Below are positions 14,598-23,957 of a stretch of DNA of 64,000 nucleotides, one piece after another. How positions within the stretch are numbered: the stretch's first letter is position 1; each line of letters starts with the position of its first letter. Source of the stretch: Shimia_B sp038525525 (GTDB lineage Bacteria; Pseudomonadota; Alphaproteobacteria; Rhodobacterales; Rhodobacteraceae). The translations under genes and the position numbers were made by a program. The notes below the pieces were generated by a model that ran no database searches, had not been told where the DNA came from, and was given only the letters and a program-made list of their open reading frames with translations. The stretch spans positions 496,001 through 560,000 of the forward strand of contig JBCBHO010000003.1 in NCBI GenBank assembly GCA_038525525.1. Reading direction: 5' to 3'.

Positions 14598-15848
14598 TCA
14601 GGCAGCGGCCGGTTGGCTGCGGGAGCCGAGCGGGCTCTCCTTGATGGGCAAATGCACGATCGCAGAGAAGGCGCCCACGGCCACGCCCACCCACCAGACG
14701 GCGGTATAATCGCCGTAGATGTCGTAGAGCCGCCCGCCAAGCCAGACGCCGAGAAAGCTGCCGAGCTGATGCGAGAAAAAGACGATCCCGTAGAGCGTGC
14801 CCATGTAGCGCAGCCCGTAGATATGCGCGACGAGGCCCGATGTGAGCGGGACGGTCGCGAGCCAGAGCGAGCCCATGGCGATCGAAAAGAGGATCACCGA
14901 GGTGGGCGTGATCGGGAACATGATGAAGAGCGCCGCCACGATCGTGCGGCCTGTGTAGATGCCCGCGAGGAGGTACTTCTTCGTGAAGCGCTTGCCTGCC
15001 CAGCCGGCCGCCAGCGTGCCCGCGATATTGGCGAGCCCGATGAGCGATATGGCCACAGCGCCCAGGGCCGATGTGCTTGTGATGCCGATGGAATAAAGCG
15101 CCCCGCCGGGCAGGATGGGCCCGCAAAGCTCCGTCACGAAGGCCGGGAAATGCGCGGTGATGAAGGCGAGCTGGTAGCCGCAGGAGAAGAACCCGAGGAA
15201 GATGAGCGTATAGCTCGGATCCCGCGCGGCCTTCAGGAGGACTTGGCCGAAGGTCTCCTCGAGCTCCGCGCGGCTCGCGGCCTCCGGCGCCTTCATGGCC
15301 GGGAGCACGAGAAGCGCGGCGAGGATGCCCGCCGCGAAGATGAGGAACACCGTCTGCCATGGAAAGAGCGCAAGGAGCGCCTCTGCGATGGGCGCGCCGA
15401 TGACCTGGCCCGCCGAGCCCGCCGCGGTGGCGATGGCGAGCGCCATGGAGCGGTTCTCGTCAGAGGCCGCGCGGCCCACGACGGCGAGGATGACGCCGAA
15501 GCCCGTGCCCGCGATGCCGAAGCCGATCATCCAGTTGAGCCACTGATGCGCCTCGGGCGTCACCGAATAGGCGCTGGCGACGAGGCCCACCGCGTAGAGT
15601 ACGGCGCCCATGATGATGGCCTTGCGATCGGTGAGCTTCTCGGCGATTGCTCCGAAGATCGGCTGCCCGATGCCCCAGGCGAGGTTCTGGATGGCGATGG
15701 CCAGCGAGAATTCCGTGCGCAGCCAGCCGAATTCCTCGGCGATGGGAATCTGGAACACCCCGAAAGAGGCGCGGATGGCGAAGCTCACCATCATGATGAC
15801 GCAGCCCGCCACGAGGACGGGCGTGATGAGGGGCGCGGGCTTGCTCAT
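14598..15848 (-). CDS. Major facilitator superfamily transporter
   Basis: About 416 residues, 12 predicted helices. It has the MFS N-terminal pattern SFAIRASFGVFQIPIAEEFG and the loop 2-3 motif GAIAEKLTDRKAIIMG. The segment SLWLATVPLTSGLVAHIYG recalls oxalate/formate or monocarboxylate-type MFS proteins, but the substrate cannot be assigned. ATG 15848 begins just before the first helix; the longer frame is shadow. It heads the azlCD unit and is divergent from zapE. Confidence 0.9.
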   Translation of the reverse strand: MSKPAPLITPVLVAGCVIMMVSFAIRASFGVFQIPIAEEFGWLRTEFSLAIAIQNLAWGIGQPIFGAIAEKLTDRKAIIMGAVLYAVGLVASAYSVTPEAHQWLNWMIGFGIAGTGFGVILAVVGRAASDENRSMALAIATAAGSAGQVIGAPIAEALLALFPWQTVFLIFAAGILAALLVLPAMKAPEAASRAELEETFGQVLLKAARDPSYTLIFLGFFSCGYQLAFITAHFPAFVTELCGPILPGGALYSIGITSTSALGAVAISLIGLANIAGTLAAGWAGKRFTKKYLLAGIYTGRTIVAALFIMFPITPTSVILFSIAMGSLWLATVPLTSGLVAHIYGLRYMGTLYGIVFFSHQLGSFLGVWLGGRLYDIYGDYTAVWWVGVAVGAFSAIVHLPIKESPLGSRSQPAAA

Positions 15849-15937
15849 GGCCCCAGTGGTGCGCGCGCGGGCGGCATCCGTCAATTCAGCAATTCTGTAG
15901 GCTCGCATCAGGATTCGTGAACCGCTAGAGCGGACCC

Positions 15938-16990
15938 ATGGGAGTGACGGCCAATTACGAACGCCGCGTGTCGGAGGGCACGCTAAAGCCTGACCCCGCG
16001 CAGCGCGCGCTCTTGCCGGAGCTCGAGCGGATCGCGGAGGGGCTAGCGGCACCCGCGAAGAAGGGCTGGTTCGCCAAGGCGCGGGAGCCGGTGAAGGGTC
16101 TCTACATCTGGGGCGGCGTGGGGCGCGGAAAGTCCATGGTCATGGACCTCTTCGTCGAAAGCCTCGTGGATATCCCCGTGCGCCGCGTGCATTTTCACGC
16201 CTTCATGCAGGAGATCCAGGCCGCGCTCCACGAGGCGCGCAAGACCGGCGTGGACGATGCCATTGCGCCGGTGGCCGCCGACGTTGCGGCGGGGCTGCGC
16301 GTACTGGCCTTCGACGAGATGCAGATCACCGACATCGCCGATGCCATGATCGTGGGCCGCCTTTTTGAGAAGCTCTTCGCGGCGGGGGTCACGGTCGTCA
16401 CCACCTCGAACCGACCGCCAGCCGATCTCTACAAGGACGGGCTCAACCGCCAGCTCTTCCTGCCCTTCATCGAGCTCATCAGCATGCGGCTCACGGTCTG
16501 GGAGATGGCATCGGACACCGATTACCGGCAGGACAGGCTCGCGGGCGAGACCGTCTACTTCACCCCGAACGGCCCCGAGGCGCGGGCCGCGATCGAGGAG
16601 ATCTGGGAGGATCTCGCAGGCGGTGCCGAGCCTCTCACGCTCATGGTCAAGGGGCGCGAGGTGACGATCCCCGCCTTCCGCAACGGCGTGGGCCGCACCC
16701 ATTTCCACGGCCTCTGCGGGCAGCCGCTGGGCCCCGCCGATTACCTTGCGGTGGCGCAAGCCTTGCGCGTGCTCATCCTCGAGAACATCCCGCAGCTTGG
16801 ACGCTCCAACTTCAACGAGGCCAAGCGCTTCGTGACGCTGATCGACGCGCTCTACGAGGCGCGCGTGCGCCTCATCGCCAGCGCCGCGGCTGTGCCGGAG
16901 ATGCTCTATGTCGAGGGCGCCGGGAGCTTTGAGTTCGAGCGCACGGCGTCCCGCCTGAGGGAGATGCAGGCGGCCGATTGGGGAGAATGA
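15938..16990 (+). CDS. zapE: Cell division protein ZapE / AFG1-like ATPase
   Basis: A 350-residue AAA-type ATPase. Walker A is GGVGRGKSMVMDLF, Walker B is LAFDEMQITDIADAM, and sensor 1 is TTSNRPPADLYKDGLNRQLF. ZapE modulates FtsZ ring dynamics during division in proteobacteria; mitochondrial AFG1/LACE1 is the eukaryotic relative. Full length for the family. The start ATG follows a short leader divergent from the MFS gene. Confidence 0.95.
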   Translation: MGVTANYERRVSEGTLKPDPAQRALLPELERIAEGLAAPAKKGWFAKAREPVKGLYIWGGVGRGKSMVMDLFVESLVDIPVRRVHFHAFMQEIQAALHEARKTGVDDAIAPVAADVAAGLRVLAFDEMQITDIADAMIVGRLFEKLFAAGVTVVTTSNRPPADLYKDGLNRQLFLPFIELISMRLTVWEMASDTDYRQDRLAGETVYFTPNGPEARAAIEEIWEDLAGGAEPLTLMVKGREVTIPAFRNGVGRTHFHGLCGQPLGPADYLAVAQALRVLILENIPQLGRSNFNEAKRFVTLIDALYEARVRLIASAAAVPEMLYVEGAGSFEFERTASRLREMQAADWGE

Positions 16991-17071
16991 GTTCACCTGG
17001 CCTTTACTTTTCTCTGCACAGATCGACCTTGGGGAATGTTGTGTTAACATGGTTTTATTTGGGAGGGCACC

Positions 17072-17644
17072 ATGTCTAATGCTCCGGACGAGCTGCGATG
17101 GGTTTTGCGCGAGGCCACGCGTGACGACCACGCGCGCCTCGACGCGCTCGTGGTTGGGCTCGACCTCGGCACGGAGGCGGGTCTCCTCCCGTTCCTGACG
17201 GCCAATGCGCGCGCCTACGGCGCCCTCGCCGGGGCCGACGCGGCCCTCGACGGGCATGTGGCGCGCCGCCACGCCTTGCTGACCGCGGATCTCGCGGCCC
17301 TTGGCGCCCCCCTCGCCGCCGATCATGATGCCGCTGCCCCGGATTCCGGCGCGATGCCCTCGGAGGCCGAGGCGCTGGGCTATCGCTACGTCGTGGCGGG
17401 CTCCGCCCTCGGCGGCACTGTCCTGGCGCGCAGCCATGCCCGGGGCTCCGATGCCCGCGTGCTCGCCGCCGGGCGCTTTCTCGGGGACGTGGAGCTCATG
17501 GCGCTCTGGCGCGCCGTTATCGGCGAACTGGCCGCCTATGACGGGCCGTCCGCGCCCGTCATCTCCGGCGCGCGCCGGTGTTTCGGTATTTTCGAGCGGT
17601 GCTTTAAGACCGTTTTTCGCGAGGAGTTGAGCCTTGTCCGGTGA
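17072..17644 (+). CDS. Heme oxygenase (biliverdin-producing, BphO type)
   Basis: A 190-residue helical protein. The proximal heme ligand is in REATRDDHARLDALV (His20), and GYRYVVAGSALGGTVLARS matches the distal helix with its flexible glycines. It opens heme to biliverdin, the chromophore of bacteriophytochromes, and overlaps the phytochrome gene by 11 bases. GGGAGGG precedes ATG 17072. The upstream region has ATGTT-N5-AACAT near 17036-17050, a possible regulator site. Confidence 0.92.
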   Translation: MSNAPDELRWVLREATRDDHARLDALVVGLDLGTEAGLLPFLTANARAYGALAGADAALDGHVARRHALLTADLAALGAPLAADHDAAAPDSGAMPSEAEALGYRYVVAGSALGGTVLARSHARGSDARVLAAGRFLGDVELMALWRAVIGELAAYDGPSAPVISGARRCFGIFERCFKTVFREELSLVR

Positions 17645-20225
17645 TCTCAGACCATTCCCCGAAGGCGAGGCCCTCGACCTCACCAACTGCGATCGGGAGC
17701 CGATCCATGCCCTCGGGCGGGTGCAATCCTACGGTGCGCTTCTCGCGATCTCGTCGGACTGGATCATCCAGCACGCCTCTGAGAACATCGACAGGTTCCT
17801 CGGCGCGAGCGCGACCGCTCTCACGGGGACGCTGCTCACTGATTTTGTTCCCAAGCACCTGGCCCACGACATCCGCAGCCGGATGCAGATGCTGGCCGGG
17901 CCCGATGCCGTGGAGCGGCTCTTTGGCGTCACGCTGAAGCAGGGCGAGGACGGCGCGGAGGACACCCTCGTGGACCTCGCCATCCACCGCTCCGATCGGA
18001 CCATCGTGATCGAGCTCGAAGCGGCGGACGCCAGCTCCGCGTCGACGGATTTCATCTCGCAGGTGCGCCCGATGATCGACCGGATCTCCAAGGGGCGCGA
18101 CGTGGAGCATCTGTGCCAGCTCGCTGCGCGGCAGCTGCGCGGGCTGGTGGGGTTTGATCGGGTGATGGTCTACCGCTTCGAGGAGGACGACACCGGCACC
18201 GTGGTGGCCGAGGCGCTCCGCACCGGGCTCGAGCCCTATCTCGGCCTGCGCTACCCGGCCTCCGACATCCCCAAGCAGGCGCGCGCGCTCTACAAGCGGA
18301 GCCTCCTGCGCACCATCAGCGACGTGAACGACGAGGGCTTTGCCATCGTGCCGCCGCAGAGCCCGGAAGGTGCGCCGCTCGACCTGTCGCTCTCGTCCAC
18401 GCGTGCGGTCTCTCCCATCCACCTCGAATATCTGCGCAACATGGGCGTGCAGGCCTCGCTTTCCGTCTCGATCCTCAAGCGCGGGAAGCTGTGGGGCCTT
18501 TTCGCCTGCCACCACGAGACGCCGCGCGTGCTTCCCTATTCCGTGCGCACGGCCGCGGAACTCTTCGGGCAGCTCTTCGCCTTCGTGCTCGACCAGAAAG
18601 AGGCCGATATTGAGCGCGAGGAGCGCGACGCCGCTCAGCGGGTCCATGACCGGGTCATGGCGCAGCTCGCCGGGGGCCGCTCCATCAGCGCGAATTTCGA
18701 GACGCTCATCGACTCGATCCAGACGGTCATCGCCCATGACGGGGCGGTGGGCTGGGTCGACGGGGAATTCGTCTCCCGGGGCGCCACGCCCACGCGAGAG
18801 GAGTTTCTAGGACTCGCGAAGTTCCTGAATACGACCGCTACGGGCTCGATCTTCACCACTGACAATATCGAGGCGCTCTACCCGGCGGCAGACAGCTTTG
18901 CGGACCGTGCCGCCGGTCTCCTCGTCTTGCCCGTGTCGCGCCGCCCGCGGGACTACATCGTACTTTTCCGCCGCGAGATCGCGCAGAGCGTGACCTGGGC
19001 CGGCAATCCGGAAAAACCGGTGGAGGCCGGGCCGAACGGCATCCGCCTGACCCCCCGCAAGAGCTTCGAGGCCTGGCAGCAGGTCGTACGCAATAAGAGC
19101 GCGCGCTGGACCAAGCAGGAGGTGGGCTCCGCCGAGGCGCTGCGCGTGACCCTCCTTGAGGTGGTGCTGCGGATGTCGGACGAGGCGCTGGAAGAGCGTG
19201 GCCGAGCGCAGGAGCGGCAGGAGCTCCTGATCGCCGAGCTCAATCACCGGGTGCGCAACATCCTCAATCTCATCCGGGGCCTCGTGGCGCAGAGCGCCGT
19301 CGACGCGCATTCCGCCGCCGAGCTGACACAGGTCATCGGCGGGCGGATCCATGCGCTGGCCCGGGCCCATGACCAGATCACGCGGGAGAATTGGTCTGCC
19401 GCCTCGCTCCGCGATCTCGTCGCCACGGAATGCGAGGCCTATATCGATCACGACCAGCCTCGTGTGGAGGTCGTGGGGCCCGATATCATGCTGGAGCCCA
19501 TGGCCTTTTCCACCATGGCGCTCGTCGTCCACGAACTTGTCACCAACGCCGCCAAATACGGCGCGCTGTCGGTCCCCTCGGGCCGCGTCACGCTCACGGC
19601 AGCGCCTGAGCCCGACGGCGACATCAAGCTGCGCTGGCGCGAAGAGGGCGGCCCGCCGATCCAGGCGGCGCCCGAGCGGCGCGGCTTTGGCTCCACCATC
19701 ATCGAGAGGTCCGTGCCCTACGATCTCAAAGGCGAGGCCAAGATCCATTTCGACGTCTCCGGGCTCGTGGCGGAGTTCATGCTGCCCGCGCGCGCCGCGA
19801 CAGTGACCGAACGCAAGATCGCCGCTGTGCCGGATGTCGCACCCACCGAGGCGCCGGGCGAGGCCCGGGACCTCACCGAGCTTCTCGCGGACGTGCTCAT
19901 CGTCGAAGACAACATGATCATCGCCCTCGACACCGAGGACACCATGGCCGAACTGGGCGCGCGGCAGGTGCGTCTCGCGGCGTCTTCGACGGATGCCCTG
20001 AAGGAGATCGACGCGCGTGCGCCGAGCTTTGCACTGCTCGACGTCAATCTCGGAACGGAGACGAGCGGGGCCGTGGCCATCGCGCTGGCCGAGCGGCAGG
20101 TGCCCTTCGCCTTCGCCACGGGCTACGGCGAGGAAACGGAGCTGTCGAAGCGCTTCGTGACGGTGCCGGTCCTGAAGAAGCCCTACGGCAAGACGGACCT
20201 CGCGGCCCTCCTCGCGAAGGTCTAG
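17634..20225 (+). CDS. bphP: Bacteriophytochrome HWE-type histidine kinase with C-terminal receiver
   Basis: 863 residues. The chromophore-attachment Cys19 is in LTNCDREPIHALGRVQ. PAS runs about 20-125; GAF (about 140-310) has RYPASDIPKQARALY; PHY (about 320-500) has tongue elements WAGNPEKP and PRKSF. The kinase is of the HWE class: phospho-His in ELNHRVRNILNLIRGL, N-box VVHELVTNAAKYGALS and the RWREEGG segment. The receiver (about 750-863) has phospho-acceptor FALLDVNL and KKPYGK. It probably senses red/far-red light through biliverdin made by the upstream heme oxygenase. The start is TTG 17634 after GAGGAG. The output partner is not adjacent. Confidence 0.96.
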   Translation: MSGDLRPFPEGEALDLTNCDREPIHALGRVQSYGALLAISSDWIIQHASENIDRFLGASATALTGTLLTDFVPKHLAHDIRSRMQMLAGPDAVERLFGVTLKQGEDGAEDTLVDLAIHRSDRTIVIELEAADASSASTDFISQVRPMIDRISKGRDVEHLCQLAARQLRGLVGFDRVMVYRFEEDDTGTVVAEALRTGLEPYLGLRYPASDIPKQARALYKRSLLRTISDVNDEGFAIVPPQSPEGAPLDLSLSSTRAVSPIHLEYLRNMGVQASLSVSILKRGKLWGLFACHHETPRVLPYSVRTAAELFGQLFAFVLDQKEADIEREERDAAQRVHDRVMAQLAGGRSISANFETLIDSIQTVIAHDGAVGWVDGEFVSRGATPTREEFLGLAKFLNTTATGSIFTTDNIEALYPAADSFADRAAGLLVLPVSRRPRDYIVLFRREIAQSVTWAGNPEKPVEAGPNGIRLTPRKSFEAWQQVVRNKSARWTKQEVGSAEALRVTLLEVVLRMSDEALEERGRAQERQELLIAELNHRVRNILNLIRGLVAQSAVDAHSAAELTQVIGGRIHALARAHDQITRENWSAASLRDLVATECEAYIDHDQPRVEVVGPDIMLEPMAFSTMALVVHELVTNAAKYGALSVPSGRVTLTAAPEPDGDIKLRWREEGGPPIQAAPERRGFGSTIIERSVPYDLKGEAKIHFDVSGLVAEFMLPARAATVTERKIAAVPDVAPTEAPGEARDLTELLADVLIVEDNMIIALDTEDTMAELGARQVRLAASSTDALKEIDARAPSFALLDVNLGTETSGAVAIALAERQVPFAFATGYGEETELSKRFVTVPVLKKPYGKTDLAALLAKV

Positions 20226-20644
20226 CCCGCCGCGACCTGCTGGTGCACCTCGATGATGTTGCCCTCCGGGTCCTGGAAGAAGACCTGGTGCCACTCGGCT
20301 GAGAAGGTGGTGCCGTAATCCGAGTAGGGGATGCCCGCCGCGTCGAGCCGGGCGAGGAAGGCGGGGAGGTCGTCCGTGCGGAAGGCCATGTGGCCGCGCT
20401 CCACCGGGTTAATCACCCGCCCGTTCTTGAAATGCACGGTGAAGTCGCGCTGGGCGATGTGCATCTGCATGGAGCCCTCGGTGGCGAAGCGGATATCGCC
20501 GTCAAACCCGCGGTCGCCGTCGGCGGCGGTGCGGGGGAAATCCTCCACCGGCATGTCATCGAGGCCCATCACGTCGGTATAAAAGCGGTGCAGCCGGGGC
20601 ACGTCCTCGGCGACGACGTTGATGTGATGGAATTCGAGCTTCAT
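20222..20644 (-). CDS. VOC family protein
   Basis: A 140-residue VOC-fold protein: MKLEFHHINVVAEDVPRLHR (metal His), then FYTDVMGLDDMP, and the C-terminal VFFQDPEGNIIEVHQ (metal Glu). The reaction is unknown. ATG 20644 follows GGAGA on the minus strand. Its stop overlaps the phytochrome stop by 4 bases; the genes are convergent, so no functional link is implied. Confidence 0.88.
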   Translation of the reverse strand: MKLEFHHINVVAEDVPRLHRFYTDVMGLDDMPVEDFPRTAADGDRGFDGDIRFATEGSMQMHIAQRDFTVHFKNGRVINPVERGHMAFRTDDLPAFLARLDAAGIPYSDYGTTFSAEWHQVFFQDPEGNIIEVHQQVAAG

Positions 20645-20796
20645 GGCGGTCTCCTCTCTACGGGCCTCGAGCGTACCGCGCGCCCGGCGCCTTTGACCAC
20701 GGCAAACGAAAGCGGGCGGCACCGGGAAAAACTGGGTGCCCCGGTGCCGCCCCATCTTCTCCGTCGGGCCGCTGCTTGCCCCGGAGAATGCCGTCG

Positions 20797-21441
20797 TCAG
20801 AGTGCGCCGAGATCCGGTATGCGGAGGATCTGCCCAACGCGGAGCGTGTCTCCGCCGCCCAGCGTGTGGCGGTTGGCCTCGCGGATGCCGTCGCGGCCCT
20901 CGGGGCTGCCGAAATACAGGACAGAGAGCGCCGTGAGGCTGTCGCCCGCGCGCACGATATGGACGGCACGGGTGGGCGTGTCTTCCACGGCGCTCAGTCC
21001 TACGGGCGCGGAAAGCGGCGCGAGGTCGAGCGGGGTCGTGGCTGCCCGCGTGGCGATGGGCGGGGGCGCGACCGTGGCCCGGACCGTGGGCATGAGCCGC
21101 CCCTCCCCGTCACGCGCCGTGGTGGTCAGCAGCGCGGGGCGCTCAATCGTGAACGCGCTGAAGAGGACCTCGTCTCCGGCCCTTTGGGGCTTGGCGTCTT
21201 CCGCGGGCACGACGAGCGGCTTTTCAGGGGCCTCGGCGGGCTCCATCGCGCGGATGATCGGCTGCGGGCGCGGCTTCGGGCGGATCGCGGCCATCTGCAG
21301 ATCTTCCGCGACGGCGGTGGCCTGCGCGCCCGCCTGCAGTGCGGCGGGCCGTGTCCCGGTCGATTGCGGCGCAGGCTGGAGGATGATCAGCGCCACCGTC
21401 ACCGCCACGAACGTGCCCATGGTGATCAGTGAACGGTACAT
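20797..21441 (-). CDS. LysM domain protein with N-terminal membrane anchor
   Basis: About 214 residues. The N-terminus MYRSLITMGTFVAVTVALII is a signal anchor. It is followed by a Pro/Ala-rich linker of about 120 residues and a single C-terminal LysM (HIVRAGDSLTALSVLYFGSP ... GDTLRVGQILRIPDL). LysM binds peptidoglycan glycans, so it probably tethers inner membrane to cell wall. It is transcribed from a putative strong promoter at 21604-21633, leaving a long leader of about 155 bases. Confidence 0.88.
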   Translation of the reverse strand: MYRSLITMGTFVAVTVALIILQPAPQSTGTRPAALQAGAQATAVAEDLQMAAIRPKPRPQPIIRAMEPAEAPEKPLVVPAEDAKPQRAGDEVLFSAFTIERPALLTTTARDGEGRLMPTVRATVAPPPIATRAATTPLDLAPLSAPVGLSAVEDTPTRAVHIVRAGDSLTALSVLYFGSPEGRDGIREANRHTLGGGDTLRVGQILRIPDLGAL

Positions 21442-21603
21442 TGCGTGTCTCCCTGTCCTCGCCGGGGCAAGGAGAAAAGACTGCTGGCGTGCACACAGCA
21501 ACGCCCGGCGGAAAACCCGCGCTTACCCATGACTTTTCCCACAACGTGCACCAGATCTGGTGGTGACCAGCTCTAAAATCGGCACACTTGTCCCGCTCAC
21601 CGG

Positions 21604-21633
21604 CATCTAGTGGAGGGCGGCGAATCAAGTCAA
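21604..21633 (-). promoter_or_regulatory. Candidate strong sigma-70 promoter with a long leader before the LysM gene
   Basis: On the minus strand TTGACT (21628-21633) and TAGATG (21604-21609) are 18 bases apart, resembling housekeeping promoters of this group. The predicted leader down to 21441 contains the palindrome CACCAGATCTGGTG (near 21550) and GC-rich pairing segments. The gap 21442-21678 holds no other gene. Confidence 0.45.
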
Positions 21634-21678
21634 CAGGCCTGATTCGATTTCCGATCGATTGAGTCCTTTTTCACGGTT

Positions 21679-22953
21679 TCAGCCGTGTTCGCGCAGCAGA
21701 CTGCCCGCGAAATAGAGCGACCCGCAGAAAAGGATGCGCGCGGCGTCCTCGCGGGCGAGGATGCCCTCGAGCGCCGCCATGGCATCGGGGGCGTGGTCGG
21801 CGGCAAGCCCCACCGCCCTGGCGGCCGCGGCGGTCTCTTCGCCCGAGAGTGTCGCCTGCTCGCCCGGGATCGAGACGCCGGTGAGGGAGCGGGCCTGCGC
21901 GGCCAACGGGGCGAGGTAGCCCGCTATGTCCTTCGTCCTCAGCATCCCGCAGACAAGATGGGTGGGGCGCTCGGGCATCGCGGCGAGGGTCGCCGCCACC
22001 GCCGCGCCTCCCGCCGGGTTGTGCCCGCCATCGAGCCAGAGCTCAGCGTACGGTGCGGCCTCCACCAGCGGCCCGCGGCGCAGGCGCTGCATCCGTGCCG
22101 GCCATTCCGCCCGGGTCACGGCGGCCTCGCAAACGGTCTCGCCATGGCCCATCGCGCGCAGCGCCGCCAGCGCCGTGCCGGCGTTCTGGATCTGGTGGGG
22201 GCCGAGGAGATTGGGCAGTGGCAGGTCGAGGAGGCCGGTCTCGTCCTGGAAGATGAGCCTGCCGCGCTCTTCAAAGACGTGCCAGTGCTGTCCGTAGGCA
22301 GTGAGGGGCGCGCCCTGACGCGCGGCGCGGGCCTCGATCATGGCCATGGCGGCGTCATGCTGGCGTGCCACGATGCAGGGCACCCCGCGCTTAATGATGC
22401 CTGCCTTTTCGCCGGCGATCTCGGCCAGCGTGTCGCCGAGGAATTGCTGGTGGTCGAGGTCCACGGGCGTGATGAGCGTGAGCTGCGGGTCGGCCACCAC
22501 GTTGGTGGCATCGAGCCGACCCCCGAGCCCCACCTCGAGGATCGTCGCGTCCGCCGGGCTCCGCGCGAAGGCGAGGAGCGCCGCGACGGTCGTGATCTCG
22601 AAATAGGTGATCGGGGCGCCGTCATTGGCAGCATAGCATTCGTCCAGCACGGCGCTCAGCGCGTCCTCCTCGATCAGCGTGCCCGCGAGCCGGATGCGCT
22701 CATGAAACCGGGCAAGATGGGGCGAGGTGTAGGCATGCACGCGTTGCCCGGCCGCTTCGAGCCCCGCGCGGATCATGGCCTGCGTGGAGCCTTTGCCGTT
22801 GGTCCCCGCGATGTGGATCACCGGGGGCAGCTTGCGCTCCGGGTGATCCAGCCGCTCGAGCAGGCGCCACACCCGGTCGAGCGTGAGGTCGATGAGCTTC
22901 GGGTGCAGCTCCAGCATCCGGGCGAGGATGGCGTCGGAGCCCGTGCGGGCCAT
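21679..22953 (-). CDS. folC: Bifunctional folylpolyglutamate synthase / dihydrofolate synthase
   Basis: A 424-residue Mur-ligase-family ATP enzyme. The P-loop is IAGTNGKGSTQAMI, the second family motif YFEITTVAALLAF, then EVGLGGRLDATNVV and the C-terminal LDGGHNPAGGAAV. It adds glutamate to dihydropteroate and to folates. It lies 4 bases downstream of accD on the same strand, the common accD-folC order. Confidence 0.96.
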   Translation of the reverse strand: MARTGSDAILARMLELHPKLIDLTLDRVWRLLERLDHPERKLPPVIHIAGTNGKGSTQAMIRAGLEAAGQRVHAYTSPHLARFHERIRLAGTLIEEDALSAVLDECYAANDGAPITYFEITTVAALLAFARSPADATILEVGLGGRLDATNVVADPQLTLITPVDLDHQQFLGDTLAEIAGEKAGIIKRGVPCIVARQHDAAMAMIEARAARQGAPLTAYGQHWHVFEERGRLIFQDETGLLDLPLPNLLGPHQIQNAGTALAALRAMGHGETVCEAAVTRAEWPARMQRLRRGPLVEAAPYAELWLDGGHNPAGGAAVAATLAAMPERPTHLVCGMLRTKDIAGYLAPLAAQARSLTGVSIPGEQATLSGEETAAAARAVGLAADHAPDAMAALEGILAREDAARILFCGSLYFAGSLLREHG

Positions 22954-22957
22954 GGGG

Positions 22958-23902
22958 CTAGCTTTCGCCTTGGGCTTGCGGTGCCACCGAGCCCGATTCC
23001 TCCGCCGGGCTGGGCGGGGTCACGGGCGCGGGCAGCTCACCCTTCACCGCTGGTGCTTCCTTCAGGAGCATTCGGGTGATGGTGATGAGTTCATCGCGCA
23101 TGTCCACGCGGTGCGTGACCCGGTCGAGCATACCGTGGTCGAGCAGGTACTCCGCGCGCTGGAAGCCCTCGGGCAGCGTCTCGCGGATCGTCTGCTCGAT
23201 CACGCGCGGCCCGGCAAAGCAGATGAGCGCGTTGGGTTCCGCAATCTGGACATCGCCGAGCATCGCGTAGGAAGCGGTGACGCCGCCGGTCGTCGGATGG
23301 GTAAGCACGACGATGTAGGGCAGGCCGGCTTCTTTCAGCATCTGCACGGCAACGGTCGTGCGCGGCATCTGCATGAGCGAGAGGATCCCCTCCTGCATCC
23401 GCGCGCCGCCCGCCGCGGAAAAGAGGATGAGCGGGCGCTTGAGCTCCACCGCGCGCTCGGCCGCCGCTATGATGGCATTGCCCACATACATGCCCATGGA
23501 GCCTGCCATGAACGAGAAATCCTGCGCGGCGGCGACGATGGGCGTCCGCCCGATCTCGCCCTCGGCCACGAGCATGGCTTCTTTCTCGCCGGTCTGCTTC
23601 TGCGCGGCCCGGAGCCGGTCCGGGTAGCGCTTCTGATCGCGGAAGCCGAGCGGATCGGTGATGGGCTCGGGCACAGCCACCTCGGTGAAGATGCCGCCGT
23701 CGAAGAGCGAGGTGAAGCGCGCCCGGGGCGTGATCCCCATGTGATGATTGCAGTTGGTGCAGACGTTCAGATTGTCGGCGAGCTCCCGGTGGAAGAGCAT
23801 CTGCCCGCATTCATCGCACTTCGTCCAAAGGTTTTCCGGCACCTCCCGGCGCGAGAAGAGCGAGTTGATCGTGGGTCGGACGTAGTTCGAGATCCAGTTC
23901 AT
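22958..23902 (-). CDS. accD: Acetyl-CoA carboxylase carboxyltransferase subunit beta
   Basis: A 314-residue subunit that transfers the carboxyl group from biotin to acetyl-CoA with AccA. The N-terminal zinc ribbon has Cys29, 32, 48 and 51 (KCDECG and CTNCN). The crotonase-like core contains FSAAGGARMQEG and LTHPTTGGVTASYAMLGD. The acidic Pro/Ser-rich C-terminal tail is usual in this group. Clustered with folC. Confidence 0.97.
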   Translation of the reverse strand: MNWISNYVRPTINSLFSRREVPENLWTKCDECGQMLFHRELADNLNVCTNCNHHMGITPRARFTSLFDGGIFTEVAVPEPITDPLGFRDQKRYPDRLRAAQKQTGEKEAMLVAEGEIGRTPIVAAAQDFSFMAGSMGMYVGNAIIAAAERAVELKRPLILFSAAGGARMQEGILSLMQMPRTTVAVQMLKEAGLPYIVVLTHPTTGGVTASYAMLGDVQIAEPNALICFAGPRVIEQTIRETLPEGFQRAEYLLDHGMLDRVTHRVDMRDELITITRMLLKEAPAVKGELPAPVTPPSPAEESGSVAPQAQGES

Positions 23903-23957
23903 GGGGGCTTCCGCAGTATGACGCGCCCGAGATAGGCAAGCCGGGCGGGAATGGCAA

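Noticed and set aside
13881..15920. 679-residue plus-strand open frame
   Set aside because: It is antisense to azlD, azlC and the MFS gene, is low-complexity Arg/Glu/Asp/Gly-rich, and shows no domain; a GC-driven shadow.
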